NCBI GenBank assembly: GCA_945901765.1
Contig: CAMDLO010000020.1
Location: forward strand, 1 to 32,052
Origin: Cyanobium sp. NIES-981
GTDB taxonomy: Bacteria > Cyanobacteriota > Cyanobacteriia > PCC-6307 > Cyanobiaceae
Length of the DNA stretch: 32,052 bases
Direction: 5' to 3'
Shown here: in pieces, positions 1 through 6,685 of the stretch
How positions within the stretch are numbered: the first letter of the stretch is position 1
Layout of the letters: each line of letters begins with the position of its first letter
Made by a program: the position numbers and the translations under genes
The notes under the pieces: model-generated
What the model saw: the letters and a program-made list of their open reading frames with translations, nothing else
Told to the model about the DNA's origin: nothing
The model's database searches: none

Positions 1-335
1 TCGCGGGCGCGGAAGTCGCCGCCGCGCAGGGTGTCGGCGAACAGGCGCTCGATGCTGTCACCGTCGCCGGCGTAGTTCTTGGCGGCGTTGATGCCCCCCT
101 GGGCCGCCACCGAGTGGGCCCGCCGCGGGCTGTCGTGATACGTGAGCACGGTCACCCGGTAGCCCTGCTCCGCCAGGGTGGCGGCGGCCGAGGCCCCGGC
201 CAGGCCCGTGCCCACCACCAGCACCTGCAGCTGGCGCTTGCGCAGCGGGCTGATCAGCGGCAGCTCGGCCCTGGTGCGGCGCCAGGCGTCGGCGATCGGC
301 CCGGCGGGCAGGCGCGGATCGGGCAGGCCGGCCAT
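1..335 (-). CDS. sdhA: Succinate dehydrogenase/fumarate reductase flavoprotein subunit (5' part only)
   Basis: This is the N-terminal 111 codons of the FAD subunit that interconverts succinate and fumarate and passes electrons through an iron-sulfur subunit to the membrane anchor. A dinucleotide-binding start ([19 protein letters not shown]) lies at about residues 40-58. It is followed by the diagnostic [16 protein letters not shown] stretch, whose His is the residue that carries covalent FAD in this family. The version with 'AAKNY' and 'GGDFRAR' resembles the SdhA found beside b558-type diheme anchors rather than the E. coli type. The ATG shares its A with the sdhC stop (TGATG), so the two are probably translationally coupled. 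The gene runs off the left edge. sdhB is expected beyond it but is not visible. Confidence 0.93.
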   Translation of the reverse strand, partial: MAGLPDPRLPAGPIADAWRRTRAELPLISPLRKRQLQVLVVGTGLAGASAAATLAEQGYRVTVLTYHDSPRRAHSVAAQGGINAAKNYAGDGDSIERLFADTLRGGDFRAR

Positions 336-1015
336 CAGGCCCCCCCCCCGGCCGGCAGCGCCAGGGCGAGGGTCACCGCCAGGAAGCCGCCGCCCACCAG
401 CAGCGCCAGCAGGCGGGCGGCGGCGCGGATGGCGCTGGCGTTGGCCGGCTGCAGCAGCCCCAGGCTGCGGTGGGCCGCCTCGCCGCCATGGAACAGGTGC
501 AGGGCCAGCGCCAGGGGCGCCGCCAGGTAGAGGGCCAGGCTCCAGGGGCTGGCCAGCACCGCCGCCAACGCCGCCAGCTCAGCGCCCGCCGCCGGCCGGG
601 GCCAGCGCAGCTGGGCCAGGTGCAGCGCCAGAAACAGCAGCAGCAGCAGCCCACCGGCCACCTGGCTGCGGGCGGCCAGTGCCGCCAGGGGGGCCAGCGG
701 GCCCGTGCGGCGGCTGCGCAGGGCGGCCGTGTTGCCGGCGGCGCGGCGGTTGGCGGCGGCCCGCAGCAGGCTCAGGCCCAGATGCGTCAGGGCCACCGCC
801 AGCAGCGCCAGCTCGGCGGCCGGCAGCCAGGCGCTGCGGTGCAGGGCGGCGGCATAGGCCTCGAAGCGCTGCGGCGCCAGCGGCGCCAGGGCCAGCCCCG
901 CCAGGTGCAGCAGCAGAAAGAGCACCAGCAGCAGGCCGCTGGCGGCTGAGGCGGTGCGCAGCCAGGTGGCGCTGCCGGGCGGCCAGGCCTTGCCGTTGTG
1001 AGCCTGCGTCTGCAC
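335..1015 (-). CDS. sdhC: Succinate dehydrogenase cytochrome b558-type membrane anchor
   Basis: A 226-residue polytopic protein with about five hydrophobic helices. His residues sit inside them ([29 protein letters not shown]), as expected for the diheme b558 family that anchors SdhAB and exchanges electrons with quinone. It lies directly upstream of sdhA with a one-base stop/start overlap. The last codons include a run of ten G (complement of 340-349) ending in the TGA. A single extra G in that run would bypass the stop and read straight into the sdhA ATG in frame. The family call rests on topology, His placement and the sdhA neighbour. Sequence similarity within this family is weak. Confidence 0.87.
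   Translation of the reverse strand: MQTQAHNGKAWPPGSATWLRTASAASGLLLVLFLLLHLAGLALAPLAPQRFEAYAAALHRSAWLPAAELALLAVALTHLGLSLLRAAANRRAAGNTAALRSRRTGPLAPLAALAARSQVAGGLLLLLFLALHLAQLRWPRPAAGAELAALAAVLASPWSLALYLAAPLALALHLFHGGEAAHRSLGLLQPANASAIRAAARLLALLVGGGFLAVTLALALPAGGGA
340..349. repeat. Ten-base C homopolymer at the sdhC/sdhA junction
   Basis: An uninterrupted run of ten C (G on the coding strand) covers the Gly codons just before the sdhC stop. Runs of this length are prone to replication or transcriptional slippage. Reading the frames by eye, one additional G converts the end of sdhC into an in-frame fusion with sdhA. Confidence 0.9.
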
Positions 1016-1064
1016 CCTGGTCGCCCAGCCGTGAACGTGAATCCGCTGCCCATCGTATGGAGAG

Positions 1065-1086
1065 GGCCTGGGGATCGCCCCAGGCC
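1065..1086 (-). terminator. Perfect 9-bp hairpin downstream of the MliC-like gene
   Basis: GGCCTGGGG, a four-base loop and CCCCAGGCC form a perfect stem six bases past the stop of the gene at 1092. No long T run follows on the minus strand (TCTCCAT only), so it is a stem-only or weak terminator. It separates that gene from sdhC. Confidence 0.45.
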
Positions 1087-1091
1087 GGCCC

Positions 1092-1457
1092 TCAGCGCGG
1101 CCGGGGTTCGCAGCTGCGCGCGGGGGCCTGGCCCTGCTGCCAGCTGGCCCGCTCCCCTTTCACCCAGAAGCTCTGCGCCCCATCGCTGTAGCGGGCGCCG
1201 CTGGCGCTCACGGCCCGGGGCAGGCGCGTCGCCCCCTCCCCCTCCAGCAGCACCACGGCGCTGGGGGTGCCATTGAAGAAGAACGCGGTGACCGCACTGG
1301 CATCAAAGCGGCCCTTGCAGAGGTAGTCGGCCCTGAGGCCCGCTTCAGCCCAGGCAGCAGCGGGCAGCGCCGCCAGCAGGGCAGCCGCCAGGACACCAGC
1401 TGCCGGCGCTGGCCTGAACCGCCTGTTCGCGTTGCGGGGCGTGTTGCGGGTTGCCAT
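1092..1457 (-). CDS. Secreted MliC-like (C-type lysozyme inhibitor family) protein
   Basis: A 121-residue protein with a basic N-terminus and a hydrophobic Ala/Leu segment ending in AWA (about residue 37), consistent with a Sec signal peptide. The mature part has two Cys (about 47 and 116) bracketing a beta-rich segment with SASGARYSDG and SFWVKGERA. This is the layout of the MliC/COG3895 domain, which in proteobacteria binds c-type lysozyme. Lysozyme inhibition here is an extrapolation; the family match is by motif only. The start at 1457 puts the ATG just before the signal peptide. Longer frames upstream run through the umuD promoter region and are unlikely. It is divergent from umuD. A second protein with the same two-Cys plan is encoded at 26504-26815. 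Confidence 0.75.
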   Translation of the reverse strand: MATRNTPRNANRRFRPAPAAGVLAAALLAALPAAAWAEAGLRADYLCKGRFDASAVTAFFFNGTPSAVVLLEGEGATRLPRAVSASGARYSDGAQSFWVKGERASWQQGQAPARSCEPRPR

Positions 1458-1514
1458 GCCAGCAGCCTCCAGCGGAGCATCCACCAACCCAGCCTGGCAG
1501 GCGCGCAACCAGCT

Positions 1515-1533
1515 CAGTAGTACAGGCATACTG
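1515..1533 (+). promoter_or_regulatory. LexA-like operator upstream of umuD
   Basis: CAGTA-N9-TACTG forms a perfect dyad, and AGTAC at 1519-1523 matches the left half of the cyanobacterial LexA box (RGTAC-N3-DGTWCB). The right half (CATACT) has two mismatches to that consensus. It lies about 23 bases before the umuD ATG, in the 98-bp gap shared with the divergent MliC-like gene. SOS control of umuDC is expected from the family; binding here is inferred. Confidence 0.5.
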
Positions 1534-1555
1534 GAAGCCGGTATCGAGGCGGGTG

Positions 1556-2092
1556 ATGGCGCTGCATGCGGCTGGTGGGCCTGGGCGGAGCAACGGCCGG
1601 GCCCGGGAGCTGGAGGCCAGCCTGGAGCTCGTGCCGCGCTGCGAGCTGGAGGCGGAACTGGAAGCGGCGCTGCTGGGCCGGGCCGATCCCCTGCGCCCAC
1701 CCCGCTGCCAGCCCCTGCCCCTGGCGGGCACGGCGGTGGCGGCCGGCTTCCCCAGCCCTGCCGACGACTACATCGAGAGCCGCATCGACCTCAACGACGT
1801 GCTGATCCGCCACCCCAGCAGCACCTTCTTCCTGCGGGTGAGCGGCGACTCGATGCGCGATGCCGGCATCCTCGACGGCGACCTGCTGGTGGTGGACCGG
1901 GCGATCGAACCCCGCGCCGGCCGGGTGGTGGTGGCCGTGCTCGACGGCGCCTTCACGCTCAAACACCTGAACCGCCACCGGGGCCGCTGGCGGCTGGAGG
2001 CCGCCCATCCCGACTACCCGCCCCTGGAGCTGGCCGATTGCGACGACGCCCGCATCTGGGGCGTGGCCATCCACGCCATCCACAGCCTCTGA
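1556..2092 (+). CDS. umuD: DNA polymerase V subunit UmuD (self-cleaving)
   Basis: A 178-residue S24/LexA-type serine protease-like protein. After RecA-stimulated self-cleavage it becomes the UmuD' partner of the UmuC polymerase. The cleavage bond is visible as Ala63-Gly64 (AAG-FPSPADDY). The catalytic dyad is Ser99 (SGDSM) and Lys136 (FTLKHL), spaced 37 residues apart as in E. coli Ser60/Lys97. The N-terminal arm before the cleavage site is about 40 residues longer than in E. coli. The ATG at 1556 is chosen because it follows GAGGCGGGTG and leaves the LexA-like dyad upstream. The frame is open further 5', but that part would overlap the dyad and the divergent gene. The stop overlaps the umuC ATG (TGATG). 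Confidence 0.92.
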   Translation: MALHAAGGPGRSNGRARELEASLELVPRCELEAELEAALLGRADPLRPPRCQPLPLAGTAVAAGFPSPADDYIESRIDLNDVLIRHPSSTFFLRVSGDSMRDAGILDGDLLVVDRAIEPRAGRVVVAVLDGAFTLKHLNRHRGRWRLEAAHPDYPPLELADCDDARIWGVAIHAIHSL

Positions 2093-3537
2093 TGGGCCCG
2101 ACTGCCACCACCAGCCGCCAGGCCAGAGGTCGAGAAGCCACCGTGCTGAACGGCCACCAGGCCACAGGTCGAGAAGCCACAGTGCTGAACGGCCGCCAGG
2201 CCACAGTGCTGATCGACGGCAACAACTTCTACGCCTCCTGCGAGGCGGTGGTGGACCCGGCGGTGCTCGGCCGGCCCCTGGTGGTGCTCTCCAACAACGA
2301 CGGCTGCATCGTGTCGCGCAGCGCCGAAGCCCGCGCCCTCGGTATCCCCATGGGCCAGCCCTACTTCCAGGTGCAGCGCCAGCTGCAGCGCCAGGGGGTG
2401 CTCGTGCGCAGCTCCAACTACGCCCTCTACGCCGACATGAGCCAGCGGCTGATGACCGTGCTCGAGGAGTGGGTGGAGGCGCTGGAGATCTACTCGATCG
2501 ACGAAGCCTTCGGCCTGCTGCACCGCCCCGCCCCGGCCAGCGACGGCGGCGGCGATCTCACGGCCTGGGGGCACGCCCTGCGCCGCGACGTGCGCCGGCG
2601 CCTGGGGCTGCCGGTGGCGGTGGGCATCGCCCCCACCAAGGTGCTGGCCAAGCTGGCCAACAAGTGGGCCAAAACGGCCCCGCCAGGCGGCGGCGGCCGG
2701 CCGGAGGTGTTCGACCTGGGCGCCTGCCCGCCAGCCCAGGCCGAGGCGGTGCTGGCGGCCACCGCCATCGAGGACGTGTGGGGCATCGGCCGCAAGCTCG
2801 CGCGCTGGTGCCGGCTGCGGGGCTGCGCCGACGCCCGCGCCCTGCGCGATCTGCCCACCGGCGAACTGCGCCACCGCTGCGGCGTGGTGGGGGTGCGGCT
2901 GCAGCAGGAGCTGCGCGGCCACGCCTGCCTGCCCCTGGAGCTCGTGCCACCCGCCAAGCGGGAAACCTGCGTGAGCCGCAGCTTCAGCCAGCCGGTGACC
3001 AGCCTGGCCCAGCTGAAGGAAGCCGTGGCCACCTACACGAGCCGGGCGGCGGAGAAGCTGCGGCGCCAGGGTCAGCGGGCCGGTGCCCTCACCGTGTTCG
3101 TGCGCAGCAGCCCGTTCAACGGCACCAGCTTCTACGCCAACGCCGCCACGGTGCGGCTCTCCCTGGCCAGCCAGGACACAGCCGTGCTGCTGGCCGCCGC
3201 CCTGCCCCTGGCCGAGGCCCTGTTCCGCCCCCACAAACCCCTGCAGAAGGCCGGGGTGGTGCTGCAACAGCTGGAGGAGGAAGCCCTGCTGCAGCACCAC
3301 CTGCTGGTGCCCCTGCCACCGGAGCAGCAGCAGCGCCGCAGCGCCCTGCTGGCCGCCGTGGACGGCCTCAACCGCCGCTACGGCAGCGGCACGGTGCAGT
3401 GGGCCGCCTGCGGCCTGGCCCGCCCCTGGGCCATGCGCCGCAGCCAGCTGTCACGGGCCGCCACCACCCGCCTGGCCGACATCCCGGTGGCGTGGGCCGG
3501 CGAGCAGCACGTCCAGCCCCAGACAACCGCGACTTAA
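2092..3537 (+). CDS. umuC: Y-family DNA polymerase V catalytic subunit UmuC
   Basis: Error-prone translesion polymerase, acting with UmuD'. Clear family motifs are LIDGNNFYASCE (metal-binding Asp at about residue 42), NNDGCIVSRSAEARALGI and YSIDEAFG (second catalytic acidic pair). The little-finger and C-terminal regions follow to 481 residues. With the ATG at 2092, which overlaps the umuD stop, the protein carries about 38 extra N-terminal residues. These are made of repeated REATVLNG/QATG segments, absent from typical UmuC (about 420-430 residues). The repeat ends exactly where the conserved domain begins, so the extension looks like tandem duplication of the original start region. An alternative is initiation at the GTG at 2206, immediately before LIDGNN, with the repeats untranslated. 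Confidence 0.93.
   Translation: MGPTATTSRQARGREATVLNGHQATGREATVLNGRQATVLIDGNNFYASCEAVVDPAVLGRPLVVLSNNDGCIVSRSAEARALGIPMGQPYFQVQRQLQRQGVLVRSSNYALYADMSQRLMTVLEEWVEALEIYSIDEAFGLLHRPAPASDGGGDLTAWGHALRRDVRRRLGLPVAVGIAPTKVLAKLANKWAKTAPPGGGGRPEVFDLGACPPAQAEAVLAATAIEDVWGIGRKLARWCRLRGCADARALRDLPTGELRHRCGVVGVRLQQELRGHACLPLELVPPAKRETCVSRSFSQPVTSLAQLKEAVATYTSRAAEKLRRQGQRAGALTVFVRSSPFNGTSFYANAATVRLSLASQDTAVLLAAALPLAEALFRPHKPLQKAGVVLQQLEEEALLQHHLLVPLPPEQQQRRSALLAAVDGLNRRYGSGTVQWAACGLARPWAMRRSQLSRAATTRLADIPVAWAGEQHVQPQTTAT
2114..2209 (+). repeat. 39-bp tandem repeat at the 5' end of umuC (about 2.6 copies)
   Basis: Two 39-bp units begin at 2114 and 2153 and differ at only a few positions. A third begins at 2192 and lacks an internal 15-bp piece (GTCGAGAAGCCACAG-like), as if lost between short direct repeats. 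The unit length keeps the umuC frame open. Confidence 0.85.
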
Positions 3538-3563
3538 AGTAGACGATTGCTCAACTGGCATAC

Positions 3564-3716
3564 ATGACGCCAACCGCTCAACGTTGCTGCAACTGCCTGA
3601 ACTTCAGTGGATGCCAGGGAGTAGCCGGGATCTGCAGGGTCTGGCAGGCACTGCTGAGCGCACCCTTGGCATCCAGCAACCGCTGCCAGTTCTGGACGCA
3701 CACCGGCAAACCCTGA
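3564..3716 (+). CDS. Possible 50-residue Cys-rich protein downstream of umuC
   Basis: A short frame begins with an ATG 26 bases after the umuC stop on the same strand. It encodes a 50-residue peptide with six Cys (8, 9, 11, 17, 24 and 41) in the arrangement RCCNCLNFSGCQG...ICRVW...RCQFW. The spacing of Cys and Trp looks like a small metal-binding or disulfide-rich protein rather than random frame. I do not recognise a named family. No strong ribosome-binding site is seen, so translation could depend on umuC readthrough. The opposite strand has a competing 58-codon frame (3578-3754) that starts just past a terminator and looks less convincing. Confidence 0.42.
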   Translation: MTPTAQRCCNCLNFSGCQGVAGICRVWQALLSAPLASSNRCQFWTHTGKP

Positions 3717-3755
3717 TCCCCGGCCGGCAGGCAGCATTGATCCGGCAGGCCCATA

Positions 3756-3783
3756 AAAAAGCGGACCCGTCCAGGACCCGCTC
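3756..3783 (-). terminator. Rho-independent terminator
   Basis: On the minus strand AGCGGGTCC, a five-base loop and GGGTCCGCT (two G-T wobbles) are followed by six T. It lies 30-57 bases after the stop of the gene at 3813-4076 and is oriented to end that transcript. Confidence 0.85.
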
Positions 3784-3812
3784 GATGACCAGCCACAGTC
3801 TATGAACTTCTG

Positions 3813-4076
3813 TTACGGGTTGGCGGGTGGAAGATCGGCCAGGGCCGCTTCGATCATCGCCGCCGTGACCGGGATGGTCTCAAGCTCATCGGCGTTGTCG
3901 AGGAAGGCCTCGAACGAGGCATAACGGCGGATGCAGGGCTCAGCGCCTGGGGCAGCGCAAGCAGCCGGCCAGTCGCCATCGTCGGGCTTGACCGTGGCAT
4001 ACCCCTGCAGAGCCTCCTCCAGGTCGGCACCGTCCGCAATGCCGTCGCCGTGCCAGAGCACCTCGTAAAAGCCCAT
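3813..4076 (-). CDS. Small acidic hypothetical protein
   Basis: An 87-residue soluble, acidic protein (MGFYEVLWHGDG start, many Asp/Glu/Ala) without membrane segments. It has two Cys (about 40 and 48) and an Ala-rich helical C-terminus (AAMIEAALADLPP). I do not recognise the family. Coding status is supported by normal length and composition and by the strong terminator placed 30 bases beyond its stop. It is separated by 42 bases from the Cys-rich gene upstream on the same strand and could be co-transcribed with it and dnaG. No convincing Shine-Dalgarno sequence precedes the ATG. Confidence 0.6.
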   Translation of the reverse strand: MGFYEVLWHGDGIADGADLEEALQGYATVKPDDGDWPAACAAPGAEPCIRRYASFEAFLDNADELETIPVTAAMIEAALADLPPANP

Positions 4077-4118
4077 GGCCAGGCCACATCCGGTACACCA
4101 ACGGACCCTAGGCCCAGA

Positions 4119-4448
4119 TCACCACACGCCGAACCAGGGGTCAGCGAAGCCGTCATCGAAAGGCTCGACCCGCCATTCAGGTGCGGGACCGCCCGCACTG
4201 GGGGGCTTGGGCGGGCCGGAGAGGGTCTCCGGCGTGATGCCGGGAATGGGTTCAGCGGCGCAGGGGCACTGGCAGGTGCCGTCCGGGCCGATGGTGCCCA
4301 GGGTCGGCTGGCCGCAGTTGCAGCCGCAGTCCTGGGCCCGGACAGGGAGCAGCGGCAGGAACGGTGCAGGCAGCACTGAGCCGGCCAGGAACAGGCTGAG
4401 GCCCAGGCGGGCGAGGGCAGACAAAACGACGCCATGGCAGGGCCGCAA
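4119..4448 (-). CDS. Putative exported Cys-rich small protein
   Basis: A frame just 10 bases after dnaG encodes about 109 residues. It has a hydrophobic segment (LARLGLSLFLAGSVL...PVRAQ) that looks like a signal peptide. Then follow two clusters of three Cys (DCGCNCG and TCQCPC), a Pro/Gly-rich linker and a Trp-ended acidic tail (FADPWFGVW). The most plausible starts are TTG at 4448 or TTG at 4424; no ATG or GTG lies in a sensible position. The frame is also open into dnaG upstream, which is probably fortuitous. I do not recognise the family. The alternating CxCxC pattern suggests metal binding or disulfides; this is inference. Confidence 0.5.
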   Translation of the reverse strand: MRPCHGVVLSALARLGLSLFLAGSVLPAPFLPLLPVRAQDCGCNCGQPTLGTIGPDGTCQCPCAAEPIPGITPETLSGPPKPPSAGGPAPEWRVEPFDDGFADPWFGVW

Positions 4449-4458
4449 CGCTAGGGGC

Positions 4459-6576
4459 TCAGGCGGCCGCACCGAAACCGGCACAGCGCTGGGCATCGAG
4501 CTGCTGCAGATAGCGGCGTTCGCCGTAGTACAGCTCCTGGAAGTGCAGGGCATCGGCATTCAGCTGGGCGAACAACGCCTCGATCCGCACCTCCATGTCA
4601 TGCACCACTGGGTCATGCACCACTGGGTCATGCACCACCGGGTCATGCACCACCGGCTCCAGAGAGGCCGCGGTATCCGGTTGCTCCAGCAGGCGGGCGA
4701 TGCAGCGCTCCAGGGTTTCCAGCCGCTGACCGCTCCAGGCATCAAGCAGATGGCGGCAGCGCTTGAGGCACTTCTGCCGCTCCAGCACCGCCGTGGCACC
4801 GCGCAGCTGCAGCAGGGGCTGGCTGAACCCGATCGCCTGCAGCTCATTCGGCTCCAGCAGCGGCGTGAGCCGGCCAAGCAGGGCGCTCTCCTCCAGCACC
4901 AGCTGATCGGAGAGCAGGCGTGGCAGGTCGAGATCGGCCAGCTCATGGCCGGGATCCAGACCCCTGCTGATCGCCTCCAGCCGGCCGGCACCAAGGTTCG
5001 TCTCCTCCAGTGCGCTGATCGAGGCCCAGAGCTGGCGGTGGTGCACCAGGGCGAAGTCTTCGAGCTCGAGCCGACGCAACTCGGTGCGGATAGCGCCCCG
5101 CTGCAGCGGGCAGTGGATGTAGAGGCGCAGCACCTCCGCCTCCGCCCGCTCGCGCACCCCCGCCTCACCCGGTTGTTCCCACTTCTGGGAGCGGCCATGC
5201 CAGCGCTGGCCCTTCACCTGCTGGCGCAGGTCATCTTCCAGCTGCAGCGCCAGCCGCGCCTGGCCGCCGCTCAGGCGCTCGGCCACCTGCTGCAGATAGC
5301 GGCTGCGCACCGCGCTCTGGGGGAGCTTGCCGAGCAGCGCCACCAGGGCGGTGACGGCCTGCTGGAACTGGTCGGCCTTGCCCAGATCACGGCCCGCCAG
5401 CACCTGGTCGATCTGCCAATCGAGCCAGATCGGCGCCTGATCGAGCAGGGCGCGGTACTCGCCGGCACCGCGATCAACCAGAAACTCATCGGGGTCCTTG
5501 CCGGCCGGCAGATGCAGCACCCGCAGCTCCAGCTGCCCCTGCAGCGCCAGCTGCTCCACCTCACCGATCGCCCGCTGGGCGGCCCGCACACCGGCGCCGT
5601 CGCTGTCGAAATTGAGAATCAGCCGTCGGCTGTCGGTGCAGCGGCACAGCTGAGTGATCTGCTGACTGCTCAGGGCCGTGCCCAGGGCGGCCACCGCATT
5701 GGTGATGCCGGCGGCATGCAGAGCGATTACATCGAAGTAGCCCTCCACCACCACCGCCCGGTCATCGCGGCGGATGGCATCGGCAGCGCGGTCGAGACCG
5801 AAGAGATGCTTGCCCTTCTCAAACACCTCCGTTTCCGGGGAGTTGAGGTATTTGGGTTCGCCGCCATCCAGACTGCGGCCGCCGAAGCCGATCACCCGAC
5901 CCTGCCGGTCCTTGATCGGCACCATCACCCGGCCGCGGAAGCGGTCGTAGAACCCATCGCCCCCCTTGCGGGGCACCACCAGCCCGGCCGCCTCCAGCAG
6001 CTCAGGCGCGTAACCATGCACCTGGCGCAGATGCTCGAGCAGGCCGTCCCAGCGGTCGGGGGCAAAGCCCAGCTCGAAGGCCTCCAGGGTGCTCTCGCTC
6101 AGGCGCCGCTGCCGGCGCAGGTAGGCCAGGGCAGCCTCCCCCTCCGGCGCCCGCAGCTGACTGCGGAACCAGCCGCTCGCCAGGGCCAGCACCTTCTGCA
6201 GCCGCTCGCGCCGGGAGAGCTGCTGACGCAGCCGTTCCTGCTGGGGTCCGTCGAGGGTCTCCACCGGCAGCTGGTATTTGCGCGCCAGCTCCAGCACCAC
6301 ATCGCTGAAGCTCTGGCGCTGCAGTTCCATCAGGAACTTGATGGCGTTGCCGCCGGCGCCGCAGGAGAAGCAGTAATAGAACTGCTTGGCCGGCGACACC
6401 GTCATCGACGGCGACTTGTCGTCGTGGAACGGACAGATCCCCACGAACTCCCGCCCCTTCTTCTTGAGCACCACGTGCTCGCCCACCACATCGACGATGT
6501 CGGCCCGTTCCTTGACGGCCTCGATCGTGCGGGGATGGAGGCGGGGCAGGCTCAAGGGCGCGGCCGAGGCAGGCAT
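4459..6576 (-). CDS. dnaG: DNA primase
   Basis: A 705-residue primase that makes RNA primers at the replication fork. The N-terminal CHC2 zinc-binding motif is visible (CPFHDDKSPS ... CFSCGAGG). It is followed by the RNA-polymerase core (GFYDRFRGRVMVPI) and TOPRIM residues (VVVEGYFDVIALH with the catalytic Glu, and NFDSDGAG). The C-terminal helicase-interaction region is divergent, as in other cyanobacteria. A four-fold VVHDP repeat (residues about 642-661) is inserted 44 residues before the C-terminus, between a helical segment and the final coiled region. The start ATG at 6576 faces the divergent EamA gene across 109 bases. Confidence 0.97.
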   Translation of the reverse strand: MPASAAPLSLPRLHPRTIEAVKERADIVDVVGEHVVLKKKGREFVGICPFHDDKSPSMTVSPAKQFYYCFSCGAGGNAIKFLMELQRQSFSDVVLELARKYQLPVETLDGPQQERLRQQLSRRERLQKVLALASGWFRSQLRAPEGEAALAYLRRQRRLSESTLEAFELGFAPDRWDGLLEHLRQVHGYAPELLEAAGLVVPRKGGDGFYDRFRGRVMVPIKDRQGRVIGFGGRSLDGGEPKYLNSPETEVFEKGKHLFGLDRAADAIRRDDRAVVVEGYFDVIALHAAGITNAVAALGTALSSQQITQLCRCTDSRRLILNFDSDGAGVRAAQRAIGEVEQLALQGQLELRVLHLPAGKDPDEFLVDRGAGEYRALLDQAPIWLDWQIDQVLAGRDLGKADQFQQAVTALVALLGKLPQSAVRSRYLQQVAERLSGGQARLALQLEDDLRQQVKGQRWHGRSQKWEQPGEAGVRERAEAEVLRLYIHCPLQRGAIRTELRRLELEDFALVHHRQLWASISALEETNLGAGRLEAISRGLDPGHELADLDLPRLLSDQLVLEESALLGRLTPLLEPNELQAIGFSQPLLQLRGATAVLERQKCLKRCRHLLDAWSGQRLETLERCIARLLEQPDTAASLEPVVHDPVVHDPVVHDPVVHDMEVRIEALFAQLNADALHFQELYYGERRYLQQLDAQRCAGFGAAA
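4594..4653 (-). repeat. 15-bp tandem repeat (4 copies) near the 3' end of dnaG
   Basis: Four near-identical 15-bp units (GGGTCATGCACCACT on the plus strand) encode VVHDP-VVHDP-VVHDP-VVHDM. They sit outside the catalytic and zinc domains and keep the reading frame. Confidence 0.92.
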
Positions 6577-6621
6577 TCAATTCTGACGGGAACACCCGCG
6601 CCGGTCCCGGGGCCGCTGTCA

Positions 6622-6651
6622 GCATGCTGCCACCGGGGGGCAGCGGCATGC
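6622..6651. promoter_or_regulatory. Dyad symmetry between dnaG and the EamA gene
   Basis: GCTGCC and GGCAGC (6626-6631 and 6639-6644) form a 6-bp stem around a seven-base loop, flanked by GCATGC hexamers at 6622-6627 and 6646-6651. It lies in the 109-bp divergent promoter region and could be a protein-binding site or an RNA hairpin in the EamA leader. No function is assigned. Confidence 0.3.
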
Positions 6652-6685
6652 CCCGCTCCCCGGTGAAAGCGATCCGGAGGGGCTG

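Noticed and set aside
178-1191. Long plus-strand frame across sdhC and the MliC-like gene
   Set aside because: It is antisense to well-supported genes and its product is Pro/Ala/Arg-rich, as expected from high-GC shadow frames.
3578-3754. 58-codon minus-strand frame downstream of the terminator at 3756-3783
   Set aside because: Its ATG begins immediately after the T run of the terminator, so it would not be transcribed from the upstream gene. The plus-strand Cys-rich frame in the same place looks more protein-like.
4075-6666. 863-codon plus-strand frame opposite dnaG
   Set aside because: It is antisense to a clear DnaG with intact zinc and TOPRIM motifs, and the product shows only low-complexity His/Gln-rich sequence.
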